DNA of 64,000 nt from Sabellastarte sp. h YS-2021 (GCA_964017235.1 OZ024936.1:51697028-51761027); one strand, 5' to 3'; counted from the first letter of the stretch, positions 1-14,300 are shown. Notes: generated from the letters alone by a model not told the origin. Translations and numbers: made by a program.

Positions 1-2066
1 ATATATACGACTTAGTTTCCCTTATATACAACTTACTATCTTGTATATTCGACTTAATGTAAAAAATATTTTGGCAGTTCAGAGCTTCGGTAACATATAC
101 ACCTGCCGAAAAAGATATTGTTTTCAATTTTGTTTTTATGAAATGCTAAATGTACTTCATTGTCCTGAGTGGCAGGTAGCTAATTACTGTGTTTTGGACC
201 AGGGACAGCACAACCTCTACAACAAAGCTCAAACCAGAAAATATTAATGTCAATAAAATTTACATAAGCATATAGCTGACGTAACAGACAGTACCCTATA
301 TCCAGTGACAGGCTGTCCCACCAAATGTCGAAAAAATTATGCTGAGGTTGGAAATCTCTTGTTTGTTAAGAAAGCTATAAGGTGATGAAATTTACTTTAA
401 AATTAAAATTATTTGTGTTGTCACTGTTTTATAAGCTAACCTAGCATACATTAATCAGAATACTACTCATATGATTGATGGGAAGCCTATTGGTAACTGA
501 AAAAGCTCAGATTTAAATCCAAATATGTTTACCGGTGCCTGACCTGAGTGTGCTCCCTTGTCCCATTTTCTGAGGATGTAGAAGAAAAACACCATAAGGT
601 TAGTCCATTGTAGAATTTGACGGGTTCAGTGGTAAATATGTCATGACATATCTGGAGTAGTGAATAGGCTTCAGAGGGAAAGAAAGAGATAATTACAATC
701 TTTTGTCCTTTCAAAAACTTAAACCTTTTACTCTGTTCAGTAAATAAGGACTTTGACTGGTGAAGCTGTTGAACAGCCACAACTCGGCCAAAATGGAAAA
801 TGTATGGTTGTAACAGGGCATAAAGAGTCATTTTGCTTGAGAGATTTGTTGGAAGTGGGAGCTAATTATAGGATAATTACTGGAGACCACACTATCTCTC
901 TCTAAGTGTTTCTTGGGCAAGAAGCAAGGGCTAAGGCTAAATGCCTAAAGGACAACTGTTTTGAAAAATTGAGTGCTTAGGAGATGCATCCCTGGAGAGA
1001 AGTACCAAAGAAGGTTTCGCACAGTTCTGTGGCACCTAGGACTGTCCCTATGAACACTGGCTGGAGAGAGATTTTTTATCTTGAGTGATATTCTGTCTGA
1101 CATTTTTGGTATATGGTTAATGATATCTCCCTAAAAAAGACAGAAGGAAATCTGCAATAGTATAAAAGCTGGTGCTTTCAAGTTCGCTTGATTTGTCTCA
1201 TACCATCTGACGTAAATGGTCACTTTACATTATATATTAGCCTGGTTGAGCCTCTCTGAGTAGCGTTAATCTTTGCTACCAGTGTTTAGAAAGTGGTTAG
1301 AGAAGCCTTTTTACCTGATCAGGGAGGTTCTAGGGGGCAGAACATGTAGATTCAAATGTGGTAGGTCCCTGTGAAGGTCTTCATTTTAGGTTGCTCTAGT
1401 TTTCCGGCCACACTGGAGCTATCAAATTCAACTATTTGCACTGATTGCCTTTGATTTTGTTGACCAACTCCCCCAATAGTGAGGTGGACAGAAAGGCATA
1501 GATTTCCACTCACTTCTATGACAGTCTAAAAGTATACACTATCCAAGCTTTTTTTCATCTCGGACTGTGGCACAGGGGACACAATGTCTAGAAGCTTGTC
1601 ATTGGATCTCATTACAAACTTGTTTATCTGGGTAAAGTACCACCAGTGATCGGAGATTTTTGTAGGAAAGACCATTCTATCTGTTTGCCTCGTGAAAGCT
1701 TGGCTGCAATTATTATCAAACGACCCAGTATGTGGTAGGCTCTTGGGACAATGTTTCTTAAACAGGTATACGGAAGTAAATATTTTCAATTTGCCCTTCT
1801 GTAGGAAAAGGTAGATTGCAGTCTCCATCTTGAACTATTTTTACTTTCAAAGAAGGTTCATAATACCTAGAACCAGTATAGGCAATACCATTTGTTGTTT
1901 GGTTTTGGAACACTGGGGGTTGAAAAGGCCAATGATGTAGGTACCTTTAAGGGTTGATTTGCAAAGCTTCCTTAGGTTGTTTCTTTGGGCAGTTTGTATA
2001 ACCACTCTAGTCTGCGTTTGAAATGCAGAAAATGATCTGTTTTCAAAAGTGTGACCACCCTTGGCT
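1..2066. other. decayed repeat or intron sequence, left part
   Basis: No host exon was found. Short open stretches on the - strand (529-831, 1526-1828, 1847-2086) have a protein-like composition but several stops and no family I recognise. The stretch from about 1500 may be the left half of the old element whose right half is 3570-4530, because both flank the inserted TIR element. Confidence 0.3.
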
Positions 2067-3569
2067 GGGGCGGTATTCACTAACAAGGATTAAGATCAGA
2101 TCAAGATCAGATCAAATTTGAGAAAAAAGTTTCAAGTGAGCCAGTGGATCAAATAGCTATTCACAAAGCATGGATCACTTGAGCTGAAAAGATCAAATAT
2201 TTGATCTGTTTTTGTAATCATTACTACTCTCCGAAAAGTTTTTTATTGTTTTAGGTTAAAATTCCTCTTAATTTATGAGCCTTCCATTATCTGAACAAAA
2301 ATCTCACTCCCAACTTGTTCACATAATAGAGGTTCATACTGTAATATACTGAAAGAATCACTGCTCACAAATTATTTTGTCTCTTTAAACACTTTAGTGA
2401 TGTATTTATCCATGGTTTTCAATAAATTCTTTTAGAACACATTACAAAGTACATACTCAATTTCAGATTTACCCATCAAAAGAAAAACAAAATAACAGTG
2501 CTATAAATAATATTAAGCACTGAAATATTGTTTCCCAAATCTTGGGCAACAGTTTCTCTTAGGTTATTTTTTTCTGCAGATAACCATTGTAAAATATATC
2601 CATTGTTTTGACAAATGTTTTAGAGCCATGTGTCTTAATTTCTTTTTCTGCACACAAAAATATTAGAAATATATCCATATAGCTGTGTTTTAGTGACATA
2701 TATTTTATTAATTTGCTGCATATATAACCATTAAGAAATATCCCCATTGTTTAAACAACTGTGTTTTAGAGCTATATATATTTTTCCCTGGCAAAATATC
2801 CACATTGTTTTGAAAACTATTGAAGAAACACATAATATGCAAACCTTGACATGCTGTCCTCTATTGGGTTTATGATTGAAGAAATCTGGTTGGTTATACC
2901 AAGGAATGTAAACATAAGTGTGCCTTTGGTTTGACCCTACATGTGCCAATATGACAAAAATCAATACATGAAAACTGCACTGGGTGTGATCTGTAGCTGT
3001 GTCAAGGACAGTAAACAAAAACATATTTTACCAGGGAGGAAAATAAACTTAAGTTTTTGTCAACAGCATAGTCTATGATTTTGTGACATTGTTTGTAAAT
3101 ATACACACATGGAGAACCTGTATACAGGTACATTTAAGCAATTGTATCTATCCTAATGTGCAAATAAATTATCCATTTTGGTTACCATGTTTGTGACCTA
3201 TTATTGTAGGTAGAATTACTTCTTTTGTTTATATTAATCTAACATATATTTCAGAAAAACAAACTACTGAAAAACAAACTGCTCTAAAAATGTTCATGTT
3301 ATTTTGCTGACACAAATACAAAAAGGAGAAATGTTTATTTTCCATTAGTTCCTCTGTCTCTGTAGTGCCTGATTAAAAGATCCACCTTGATCAGAAAGTT
3401 AATCCAACAGAGTACATAGATCAAATTTAATCCAAAATTTGATCAGAAAATCAGATCAAATGTTTCATGAATTCCAATCTTTGTTGATCCAAAAATCCGA
3501 TCAAAAGTTGATCATTTTTGCTCAAATTTGATCTGATCTTTACTGATCCGTGTTCGTGAATACCGCCCC
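2067..3569. mobile_element. 1.5-kb non-autonomous DNA transposon with TIRs
   Basis: The ends are inverted copies starting GGGGCGGTATTCAC (2067; reverse complement ending at 3569). Inside each end lie inverted subterminal GATCAGATCAAATTTGA-type repeats (about 2093-2120 and 3520-3548). The middle is AT-rich, has a degenerate internal repeat (about 2580-2830: CCATTGTTTTGACAAATGTT-like units) and no credible transposase. I could not read a clear target-site duplication, so the superfamily is unassigned. Confidence 0.75.
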
Positions 3570-4530
3570 TGGAATACCGAGAGGCCCAAAGCTCCCGCAG
3601 GTGAAGTTATGAGAGCACTGACTGCACTTGTGACAGAGGGGGGGGGGGGGGGGGGGGGGGGGTAAAGTCTTACTGCGACAAAAGAATCTCCTTTGACACA
3701 TTTTTAGGCTCTTTCCTGAGTCTTTCTTTTGCGACAGCCCTGTTGAAACAGAGCATGTAAGTGTTACAGTCCTTGAAGATGCAAGATCTTTTACAATAGT
3801 CTCTGTGTTTTGTACAAGATGGACATCTTCAACATTTCTTGCACTCCGAACACAACTTGGGGGCTCTGCTGGCTACAAAGAAATTGTCATGAAACCAAAA
3901 GCAGGTTCTCTGCCACAACTCTGCAGGGTCTGTCCAGGTATTTAGAACCACATGGATGTAATGCTGAACACTCAGATCAGGATTAATGAGGGTGTTGCTC
4001 AACCGGAGACATCCAATTTGATTTTGCCAACCTCCTGTTCCAGGATAGCGTTGCGCTTGATAACACCTGATGTGAGCTTTGTGTTACACCTTGGTGTTTG
4101 TTTGGTCTTAGAAGTTTCATTCTCAATCTTTCTCAGGATATCATCTGTAAACAGTCCCACATTTCGTAGAGGGGTGTACCCAAGGACCCCTGACGTATCC
4201 TGCTTAACACCTGGTTTAATGTGATGTAAGAAGAAGTTCCTTATCATTAACAATGTTATTGAAGCATGACTAGATTGGATATCTCCACGGCCTTCCGTAA
4301 ACAGTATGTAACATCCTGCTCAAAGGCTTACAGATTCTAACAGGTCATGCTGAAGCACTCTTAGATTTGCATCTATTTTATCCTTCAGTTTGTGAGTGCA
4401 CCAATTGAATCCAATGATTGTATATGTAATTGGATTACTGAAGCAACTTGTCCCACTTTCTGGACGTGTCTTGTGAAAAAGGTTTGCAAGAGCGTGGACA
4501 TGGATACAATAGGGGCCGAAGTTCGCCATT
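3570..4530 (-). pseudogene. decayed cysteine-rich ORF of an unidentified element
   Basis: Read on the - strand, 4253-3999 gives an open segment ending GKIKLDVSG. After a frameshift, 3990-3700 gives NPDLSVQHYIHVVLNTWTDP, then FWFHDNFFVASRAPKLCSEC and a dense cysteine cluster (CKKC, RCPSC, HRDYC, RSC, DC). One TGA interrupts the cluster between CKKC and RCPSC. The pattern is coding-like and zinc-binding-like but I do not recognise the family. Position 4529-4320 may be its N-terminal continuation. A G homopolymer of 25 lies at 3638-3662. Confidence 0.45.
3638..3662. repeat. poly-G tract (25 nt)
   Basis: An uninterrupted run of 25 G, probably polymorphic and prone to sequencing error. Confidence 0.95.
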
Positions 4531-5178
4531 CAATGGTCACAATGCTCTATGACAAATATATAATTGAAAGCATGTTTTTTAAGTAAAAAAATATATCTAA
4601 AATAGGTAGAATATATTGTATTTTTTATCTATTTTCTGGAAACTAGATGTTGTCCCTTCCATACTAAACAAAAAGATGAAGTCATGTTACGACAAGGTTG
4701 CCACCCATTGAATACCCTTCCAGCCATAGCTTAGCTCAAGTGCCTTTTCTCTTACAAAGTGTTTTGGGACTGGTAGTTGTGAGATATAGGGTATTCTCTG
4801 TTAGTTAAGCTAGTGTTAGTGTAATAAAGTTAAATTTTGGTTGGTAAAGTAAAGTTTATCCTGCCAATATAGTGTCTGTTGAGAAATGTAGTGTGTTATG
4901 ACTTCTGCAAGGTAATGAGAGGAAAGTCCATGAAGAGCTTTAGAACCACTGGGTTAGACAAATAATGAGATTCTTTGTCCTGTTGGATTCCAGGGGAGAT
5001 GGTTTAGACTTTGGTTTATTGAAAAGTGCTATATCTAGTGATGCTCATAATTCTGACTATAACTTCTGGCTAGCACAATGGGGCCTACTAGCATAGTGCC
5101 AACATATGTGTCTCATGTCACTGAAACAAAAAATACTCATACTTCAAAATACAGAAGGGACTTTCTTTATATTTATAG

Positions 5179-5311
5179 AAATGGGATGAGTGCTTGTGTA
5201 CAACAGACTCAGATGGAGATGGCAGAACAAATGGAGAAGAACTGGGAGATCCTGACTGTAAATGGACACCTGGGAGTGCAGCTGCAACAACCAAGGGACT
5301 TTCTCATCCAG
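5179..5311 (+). CDS. monooxygenase exon 1 in window: temptin-like acidic segment
   Basis: Acceptor TTTATAG and donor G|GTATAG give phase 0 in and phase 1 out. The translation starts [20 protein letters not shown] and continues to GLSHPG. The [18 protein letters not shown] stretch looks like the acidic, calcium-binding-like segment of temptin-like proteins. A competing frame is open across the same bases but lacks family similarity. The upstream exon that should carry the temptin N-terminus was not found in 1-5178. Confidence 0.82.
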
Positions 5312-8300
5312 GTATAGTGATTGGCGTATTGAATGCTATTGTCAATTGAGTCTGTAAAGACGTTAACTACTCTATCAAACAGACAAACCAGATTAAACAA
5401 AAGGTAATTGGATAATGTATAAAGCAAGAACCTTGTCTTTCAAACAAAATAGATAATAAATGGTTCAACAAGCGGTTGAGTGAAGTGCATTGTCTTTCAA
5501 ACTAGACAAAAGGCCTGTTCACCAACATGTGAATTCATAACAGACAGAGGAAATATTATTGTTTAACTGGTCATCACATTTTTAGACCAAGGACCTTGTC
5601 TTTCAAACAGAATATACATTAAATTCTGCAGGTAATACTTGTGTTACTAAAGTAATTAGCTTGCTTTACGAACAGGCAAGACAAAATTGTTCAGGCCACA
5701 GTACTACTGGCACAATTGTATTGTATTAGTTAGTTCAAAATTGTATCTTCTAATTTCTAAATTTCCCAGGCAAAACTTGTCACCATAAATTTTAGAGGTA
5801 GGACATATATGGTCATTGATGGTGAACAAAATAATTAAATACTGAGATGCTGGCTTTTTTTAGTTTTTTTATATTTGTTGATTCAATATATACCTATGAT
5901 TCAGGCATATGTGAGCCTTTGGATGATCCAAAATGTATTGAAAAGAATAACTGGGAAATTGACTGTTCCATTGCACAATATGCATGCCCTGAATTGGATG
6001 CAACTGAAGGTAGGTCAAAGAAGTTCTGAACTGATACATTGTCTTTGTAAACTACAGAAATATTTGTGAAAAAAACTTCTGAATTTAAGCACTCCTTCTG
6101 TGATTGTAGACCACACAATTTAATAGTCATAACTTCTGAATCGATACTCTTTCTTTGTTGTTAACCTCTGAATATATAAACTTTGAATATTACTGTAGAC
6201 GACATACGTTAATGTCCACTAATTCTGATTTGACACTTTCTTTGTTAGTTACTGTTGTCACAAAAGTTAATGGTGACAATCTCTGTATTTATAGACTCTC
6301 TTTGTGACTGTGGACAACATTAGAGAACTACTAAATTTCTGCTTTTTGTGGGGTTTTTTTCATTTTCTATTTTTGGTATATACTAGTATTTACAAATGAT
6401 CACTTAAAAGAAAAACAAAGAAATTACTCCATGTACAAGAAACTTTAAATAACAATTTTTATTTAGTATGTGACACACACACATATATATATACACCTTA
6501 TAAAGTTTTGCACTGTTAAATTTTGTGAAGTTTATGAAAAAAACACATGGTACTATAGTCAAATGATAAAGTCTATTTCAAATTTTTTGGCATTCTTAAC
6601 TTTGACAACTAATTTGCTATTATGGATTGGATTTTTGATTTTATTGATTAGAAGCCCTGATTAAAATTAGATAAGCCTAGCCATAAAAAATGAATTTAAA
6701 TAAAGTCTGATTCATGGTAACCTTGGAGAGCCCTGGTCTCCTATTTCATTGAAAATATTTTTCCAAGAAGACCAATTTCTGTTAAATATTTCTTCCTGTA
6801 ATCTTACTGTAAATAATTATTTCTGTTCTTGGTATTTTTGCTTTGTCTGTTTTTAGAGTTAAAAAATCTTTAGCTGATGACCTTTTTAGAGCATCTACAT
6901 ACATGGATATAATAGCTGGTAACTGTTAATATAATATTGCGTGGCCACAAATTGTTATCTAAGATTAAATGACAAAGAATCATTGTGGGTTCAGTGAGAT
7001 CTAAAGTGATATTTATTTTTGTCATAATCCATTCCTTTACATTTTCTCAAATTTGAACAGCCTTTGTGCACTTACAATATAAATGTTCTATGGTTTCATC
7101 AGGTTGTGAACATAGGCCACACAAACTGTCAGTTGAAAGTCGAACTTTTTTCATATAAGCCCTATTTCCCAATATTTTTTAAAGTATCCTCTATTGAAAT
7201 CTTGTATGCACTTAAAGCCGTTTTTATAAATCAATGGCCACTTCCTTTTAATAGCATATTCTTGAAGGTTGGTTTTTAAAGTAGGCTTCTATATTTTGTC
7301 ACATAATGGTGCCTCTTTTGTTCCAGTTAGCAGAGTGTTATAGAAATTCTTGCATCCTTGATGCATTTGAAAAAAAGATTGTAGATGGAGTGGAATAATT
7401 GGCCTTTAAAAAAAGAATTCATTGTCAATTTGACATTTTTAATGAAGAACATAACCTTTGCTTTGACAGTGTAATAGTTAAGAATGTTGAATTTGTACTT
7501 AAAATTATTTTTAAGGTATCATTTTTAAATTTGTCATTTTCCCACTAGAATCAATTGCATAACCTACTACATAAACTTTATTGTACCAGTCATACATGAA
7601 ATTTTGACTGTTACATATGTCAAAATGTCAAAAATAAAACCAAATTGGACATTGCAAGATTTCAGTATTTGTTGCTGGTAGTTACTTTCTGCATAGGGCG
7701 TGTCAATCTTCCAAAATATTTTTCCAAAATTTGTTACTCAAGTTTTTAGACAGGAGTAAACCCATTCTTTTCTGAATGTAAAAAGTTTATCAGTATTTCT
7801 ACATATTAACTGAAACATTTGTATCATTGTGAATCAGGTGGCTTGTGACATCATTTTATCCAGTGCCTTTTCAAATACAAAAATTTTCATCCCACTTTCA
7901 AGGAAATCTTTACAGATTACAGTTCATTTTATTTTGTCTGGTTTGCTATCCCATAAAAATCTATTCAGTATGTTATTTAAATCTTTTAGGAATGTCTCTG
8001 ATCTTTCCAAAGATGTTAATAAATGAATAAATTTAGATAAACTGTTGGTTTTTATTAATGTTATTTTCCCTAGTGGTGTCAGACTTCTTTTCTTAGATTT
8101 GTTTAATTCAGATCTAATTATTTGTAAAGCTTTTTGTATTTTAAGGAATGTCATTCAAATTTGTTGAAAAAAATTTAGAATTTATACCGTAAAATCTGTG
8201 CTACCCCATTCTAAATTTAAACTTTTATCTTTGCAATGTTTTCTACTACCTAACCATATAACTGCAGTTTTCTCTTTATTCATTTTTAATCCACTATGGT

Positions 8301-11300
8301 TACCATATATTTCCAATGTGTTAAGTGCTGACTGTAGGAAGTGCTCGGTCCCATTTAGCATTAAGGTTGTGTCATCCACAAACTGTGTTAGTTTAAACTC
8401 ATTTCCTTCAACTTTTAAACCAATTATATCTGGATTTCAAAGTAATCAATCTTGTCAATATTTCAGCGCCAAGTAGGAAAGGTAAGATGAGGTAGGATCT
8501 CTCTGACGACATCCTCTTTCAAGTTCAATTTCTTTTGACAAAAATCCACATTGTAAAAAAATTAGCATTTATATCTGTATTAAAAAGTTTGACCAATTTA
8601 ATAAATTTTTACTGTAACTAGAAAAAGATAGTACTTTGTACAAAAATTTCCATGATAAAGAATCAAAAGCCTTTTCAAAGTCAATACACATTAGTAAGCC
8701 ATGTATTTTTCGAGTTTCTGCTATTTCAAGTGCATCATATATCAGTCTCGTTGAGTCACTAACATATCTGCCCTTAATAAACCCACTTTGACAGATATAA
8801 TTTTGTTCAAACTCTCCTTAAGTCTGTCTGCAATTACTCCAGGTGCTAACTTATAGATAGCATAAAAGTGGTATAGGATGCCAGTTCTTTATGAAAGATC
8901 TGTCCTTGTTACCTTTAGGCAAACATATAATAACACATTGATGGAGATTTATTGACAAATGCTCTCTTTCAAAGCAACAGTTTAGTGTATGTAGGATGTA
9001 GTATTTTAATTTGCCTCAAAATATTTTAAGAAATCCAGAAGTTATACCATCAATACCAGGAGTCAGGTTTCATTCATTTCAAAACTGATCCAAGCTCATT
9101 GATAGTTAATGGTAAGCCTAAATCAACATGTATAGCATTTTTCCAGATTTTAGGTCAAGATCTTAAACGTTCATGAGACAAGTTTTGTCATCCTTATTTT
9201 TCAAGTAAATTTATGTTATATTCCCTTATATGGTGCAGCACTTCAGTTTGATTAGTAACAATAGAGCCATTCTTTATTTGTATATTTTTATTGTCTTTTC
9301 AACATAATTTATATTTTCTAGATTACAAAACGAATTACTCAGTTTTTCACCCTCATGAAGCCATTTTAACCTTGATCTAACAATATTACCTTTTACTTTA
9401 ATATTTCTTAATTCTTTTTTTTTTTTGTTCTCGACTGAGATAAAGATTCACTTGCCTCAGGGGTTTTAATGTCTTTTATCAAGACTATTATTGAATTTAA
9501 TGATTTAAGATTGGTTTGAGCTCTACATTAGAATGATCTGACCTATAACTTAACTTTACATCACAATTCTTAACTATGTCCAGAATATTGGATGATGCCC
9601 AAAAGAAATCGAGTCTTGATTGCTTAACTGGGTTCTTACACATCCAGGGATATCCCCTTGTGGATGGGTGTAACTCTCTGTATATATCACAGAGATTCAT
9701 GTCATTAATCATATTTAGGACCTTCTGTCTAGAGTTAGGATTATTTGTGTGTTTATAGTTGAAAGTGTCCATATTAGGGTTCAAAAATAGATTAAATTCA
9801 CATATCACACCATAATAGTTACTTTCATTGCAAATTAAATTTTGGACTGAAATTGGGATTGTGATTATTGGGACCGTACAATGTGATTAAATTTAATGTC
9901 ATTGAGCTTAGTTTTAGCAATAAATTTAGATAATTCCCAGTAATATCCTTTTTGGATAATATAACTTCATATTCAAAATTACTGTTTAACAAAATTGCTG
10001 ATTGTTATTAGAAAACAAATATGTCACCATTCCACAATGTTTTTAGTGAATGAATGTCTCTTTCAAATAAATGTGAATCTTGTAAACAGGCAATAGTAAT
10101 TTTCTTTTCTTTAAAATATGTCAAGATATCAGCTTGTTTTTGTATATTCCCTAAACCTTAAAAGTTTACGGATAACAGATACGGATAATGTTGTTTATTA
10201 TCTGAGACATATTTCGCAATAGAAGCGCTCCCTATACATACAGCTGAATAAATTGTCTTTTGAAGATTAGTAACATACTACCAGTAAATTCCGTTTTTGA
10301 AAATTTTCTATCTTTTTAATAGCAGGGCTTCCAAATCCAAAGACAATGCTTATCTTTGATACAACATGTAAAAGGATAATATCTGCTCAATATATTTTTA
10401 ATATTACTCCTGAGTTAGCTTCTACAGCATCAAAATTCGTTAGTTTGCTAGTCAGAAAGTCTTAAGTGTACATGAAGTAAGATAGTATTTACAACTTTTA
10501 TAAACTAACAGTAATGTGGGTGTTCCACCACACGACTAAGGCTCCCGATTGAGGGATTTTGGGGGTCGGTTTCAAATATTTGCTTAGTCCCAGACCTTCT
10601 GTAAGGGTCGGTTGTGGTCGGTTGAGGCCGTGGGAAAAAACAGACATGTTTGATATTTCTCACGACTACAACCGATTCATATTTCCTGCCCTCAACAAAA
10701 TGTCCAGTCCCAGGTGTCCTTAGGCCTCCTCAGACCCAAATTTACACAGTCGTGTGTTGTCCCAGGCCGCCTGCGACCCTTAGTCCCAGACCTCCGTAGC
10801 TTAGTCCCAGGAGGCCGGTTGTTAATCCCAGACTCAAATATGATGCGTATGAATTTCATGCGTCTGAAAGTTAGTCAGTTGCATTAGTCCCCGGAAGCCT
10901 CAGACCGTCTGCGGTGTCCTGGGACCCAAAAATCTAGGTCTGGGACTAAGCCCCGACTAAGGGTAACCGATCCAAACCGGCCTCCCCAGGACACCTGGGA
11001 CCACACATTTTTAGTCTGCGACAGTCTGAGGACGCTCCAGGAGGCCTGGGACTAACAACTGATTAAGAACCGACTCTTTTCCGCGCGTCTGAAATGAAAG
11101 CGAGGCAATGAGGGGGTCTGGGACTATATAAGCGACCGCGCACACATTCTCATTGTTACTGACTGTTTGGCTACTGAGAGACGTGTGTCACTGATTTGTA
11201 GGGGTTTTTAGTTTTTATTTTATATATTATATACTTGAGCTTAGGGCAAATTTCACAGTTAGGAGACACATTTTACTATTTTTTATTATTTTGTCGACTG

Positions 11301-14300
11301 GATTATGAGGAAAGAGAAAGGAGGGAAGAGAGGAAGGAAAAAGATGGATGAGAGGGAGAAGGAAAGTGAGGAAGAGGAGAGGAGTGAAGTTATTACAGAA
11401 GAAGGAACTGAGAGGAGAGAGGAGGAGGAGATTGAGGAAGGTCCAGCTATTGGGGAAGCTGTGGCAGAAGAAGAAGAGAGGTGTGAAGAAGATTCGGAGT
11501 GCCATTCTTCAGCCAAGAGAGCCAGGGTGTGTGCCACTTTTACAGACAGTCAGGAAATTTCCATTGTGGAATTTGTAAAGCAGCACCCAGAACTGTATGA
11601 CAAGGAACATCCACATTTCCACGACAGGACCAGAAGAGAGGCTCTAGGCAGAAATATCTGCAGAACTCAAGCTCCAGCCCTTTGATGTGAGACGTTGGTT
11701 CGGGTCCCAACGAACGCGTTATGGCAAGCTGTCTAAGCTCCAATCTGGCCAAGCCCCGAGAGAGATGACCAAGAGACTGTCCTGGGTCTACCAACACATG
11801 GGTTTCCTTAAAACCCACATCAGAAGAAAGGGCGCCAACAGAAGTTCAGGGTTCGAGGCTAGTCCGAATACCAGCAGGCAGGACGAATCACATGGGTCAA
11901 CTACTGACACAGAACACCTCGAGTCAAGTGTCCTGAGGGAGAGGAGTCAGTCCGTCATTACATCTACATCCGTTTCAACAACAGACTCAAGATTCTCGAA
12001 CATTTTGAGCAGATGAGGACACTAATCTCTGCAGCAGGTTTTCTGCAGCAGAAGTCAGACAGGCAGCCCTTCTTTGACTACGTGGCATCAGAGGCCGAAA
12101 AGATGACTCAAGAAGAATTTGAAGAGTTAAAGGGCAAGATATTTAGAGACATTGAAACTATCAAGCGCAACCGTAGACGTCAGCAATTGCCCAGAAGATC
12201 AGCCACTATTACCATGGAGTCGCAGAGGGTCGTGACACTGCCACCAACCACTCAACAGGTGTCAAGTTCCACTCAAGCAGCAGCTGGCAGCAGTTTTGTC
12301 TACTATACACCAAGCCCCATTGGCTTCAGCAACCCTACATCTGTCCTAACTGTACAGGACGAAGGAAGCAGACATAACCTGAGCGGAATTTTAAGCCAGC
12401 TACCTGATCTGACATCAACACAGATCGTCGAGCAGCCACAACCGCAACAACCGCAGCAGCAGCTCTTTATTATCACCACTTCAGCACCGCCTCAACAGCA
12501 GCAGCAGCCTCCTCAGTAGCCATCCAGTCAGGGCGGGTCTTTGACCTGCCAGTCCCTTTTCAGGGCCACCAAATCTTCCAAAAACAACTATTCAGCTGCA
12601 AGTTATTCCAATTCCCCTCCCAAAACAAAAAAAAAAGCCCAACACTTACACCACCCCAAACATGAAATAAATAACCCATGCTACCACACATAACAAAAAA
12701 GGCCACATTAAAAAAATTTTAAAAAAACTCCCAATATGGCCATTAATCAGCCCATTTTTAGATGAAAATCCATGGGATAGTTTAAAATCTGTAATTGAAA
12801 AGTCCAACACTTGCACCTTCCCTAGAGTTACAAGGCATTATCACATACCAACCCACAAACACACAAACCCAATAACAAACATAACTCCCAACTGACAGAC
12901 AAACCCAATGACAAACATAACCACCAACCGAAAAACTGACAAACCCAATAGAAAACAAAACCCAAACCAAAAAACTGACGAACTGTTTTGCAAACATAAT
13001 CTCCCATTATTAAAATCAGTTTAGTAGTTATATCGAATAAATATTTGTCAAGTGGAGTAGAAGAATTTATTTTTAAGATTTCCAGGAAAACATTTCTGTT
13101 TCAAATATATTTCCAAAATAAATCCCAAATTAAGTGAAATGAGGATGTAGCTTTCATATTATATGCAATATTTATTCTATTTAGCAATTCATGTTTGGGT
13201 TTGGGTCCTGTTTTTGAAAATATTGTTTAGCACTGGTTTTGTCTGTCTGTCAGTTTGGTGACTTCTGTTTGTCATGGGGTTTGTCTGTTTGTGCGTTGGT
13301 ACAAGTTATGTTTGTCATGGGGTTTGTCTGTTTGTGTGTTGGTACAAGTTATGTTTGGCATGGGTTTTGTCTGTTTGTGCGTTGGTACAAGTTATGTTTG
13401 TCATGAGGTTTGTCTGTTTGTGCGTTGGTACAAGTTATGTTTGGCATGGGGTTTGTCTGTTTGTGCGTTGGTACAAGTTATGTTTGGCATGGGGTTTGTC
13501 TGTAGCAAGCATAGCTCATTAATTGTTTTTGGAATATTTGGTAGTCCTGAAAAGGACTGTTATAGTTAGTCCTGAAAAGGACTGGTTACTGCAGCAGGAG
13601 TTATATTCTGCCATCTTGCCAGGCCACTGCTCCCTCATTGCTGAAGTAGTCCTTCAGGTAATCCCTCTGTCTTTTGGATTCTCTAGCAGGGTTTCTGTCT
13701 TGGCCACCACCAGCAGCACCACCAATCAATCCACAATCACCAGGCATATCATCATCATCATCCTCCCAAGGCTGCTGACCACCAGGTTGACCTTGATACT
13801 GGCTTCTCAGTATGTTGTGCAGAACCACACAGGTGAAGACCACTTCCCTGACTGTTGCTGGGGGTAGTTCAATGGTGGTCCTCATTAACCTGAATCTTGA
13901 CACCAGGATGCCAAAAGCGTTCTCCACAACTCTCCTGCCCCTTGAAATTCTATAGTTGGCAATCCTTTCCTCTCTGGTTAGCATCCTTCTGCCATAGGGT
14001 TTCATGAGCCAGGTCTTCAGGGCAAAAGCATCATCTGCCAGGATGAAATAGGGTACATCTGGACCACCCTGGATTATAGGAGCTGGGTCAGGGAAGCCTA
14101 TCCTGCCATCTTCAATCCTCCTCTTCAGCTGAGAGGCATTAAATATCTGGCCATCTGAGCAAGATCCTTCTGTACCTGCATCCACCCATCTAAACTTATA
14201 CTGTCCATCTACCAGGGCCAACATCACAATGGAAAAGAACCCCTTGTAGTTGTGGTAGAGGGCTCCAGTGTTCTTGGGTTTCTTCAGGGCCACATGCTTC

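Noticed and set aside
3830-3850. In-frame TGA inside a Cys cluster as a selenocysteine codon
   Set aside because: The surrounding frame is already broken by a frameshift, and the element is decayed; an ordinary stop mutation is simpler.
5847-5904. ATG plus hydrophobic run before exon 2 as signal peptide
   Set aside because: It is a T-rich intron end; the exon 5179-5311 joins 5905 in perfect phase to give a continuous temptin-like sequence.
12612-12732. A-rich runs after the MADF gene as a retroposed poly(A) tail
   Set aside because: They lie inside the Harbinger element with no flanking duplications; simple A-rich 3' region.
13255-13569. Open frames of 82-104 codons over the 43-bp minisatellite
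   Set aside because: They are generated by the repeat; no family and overlapping alternatives in other frames.
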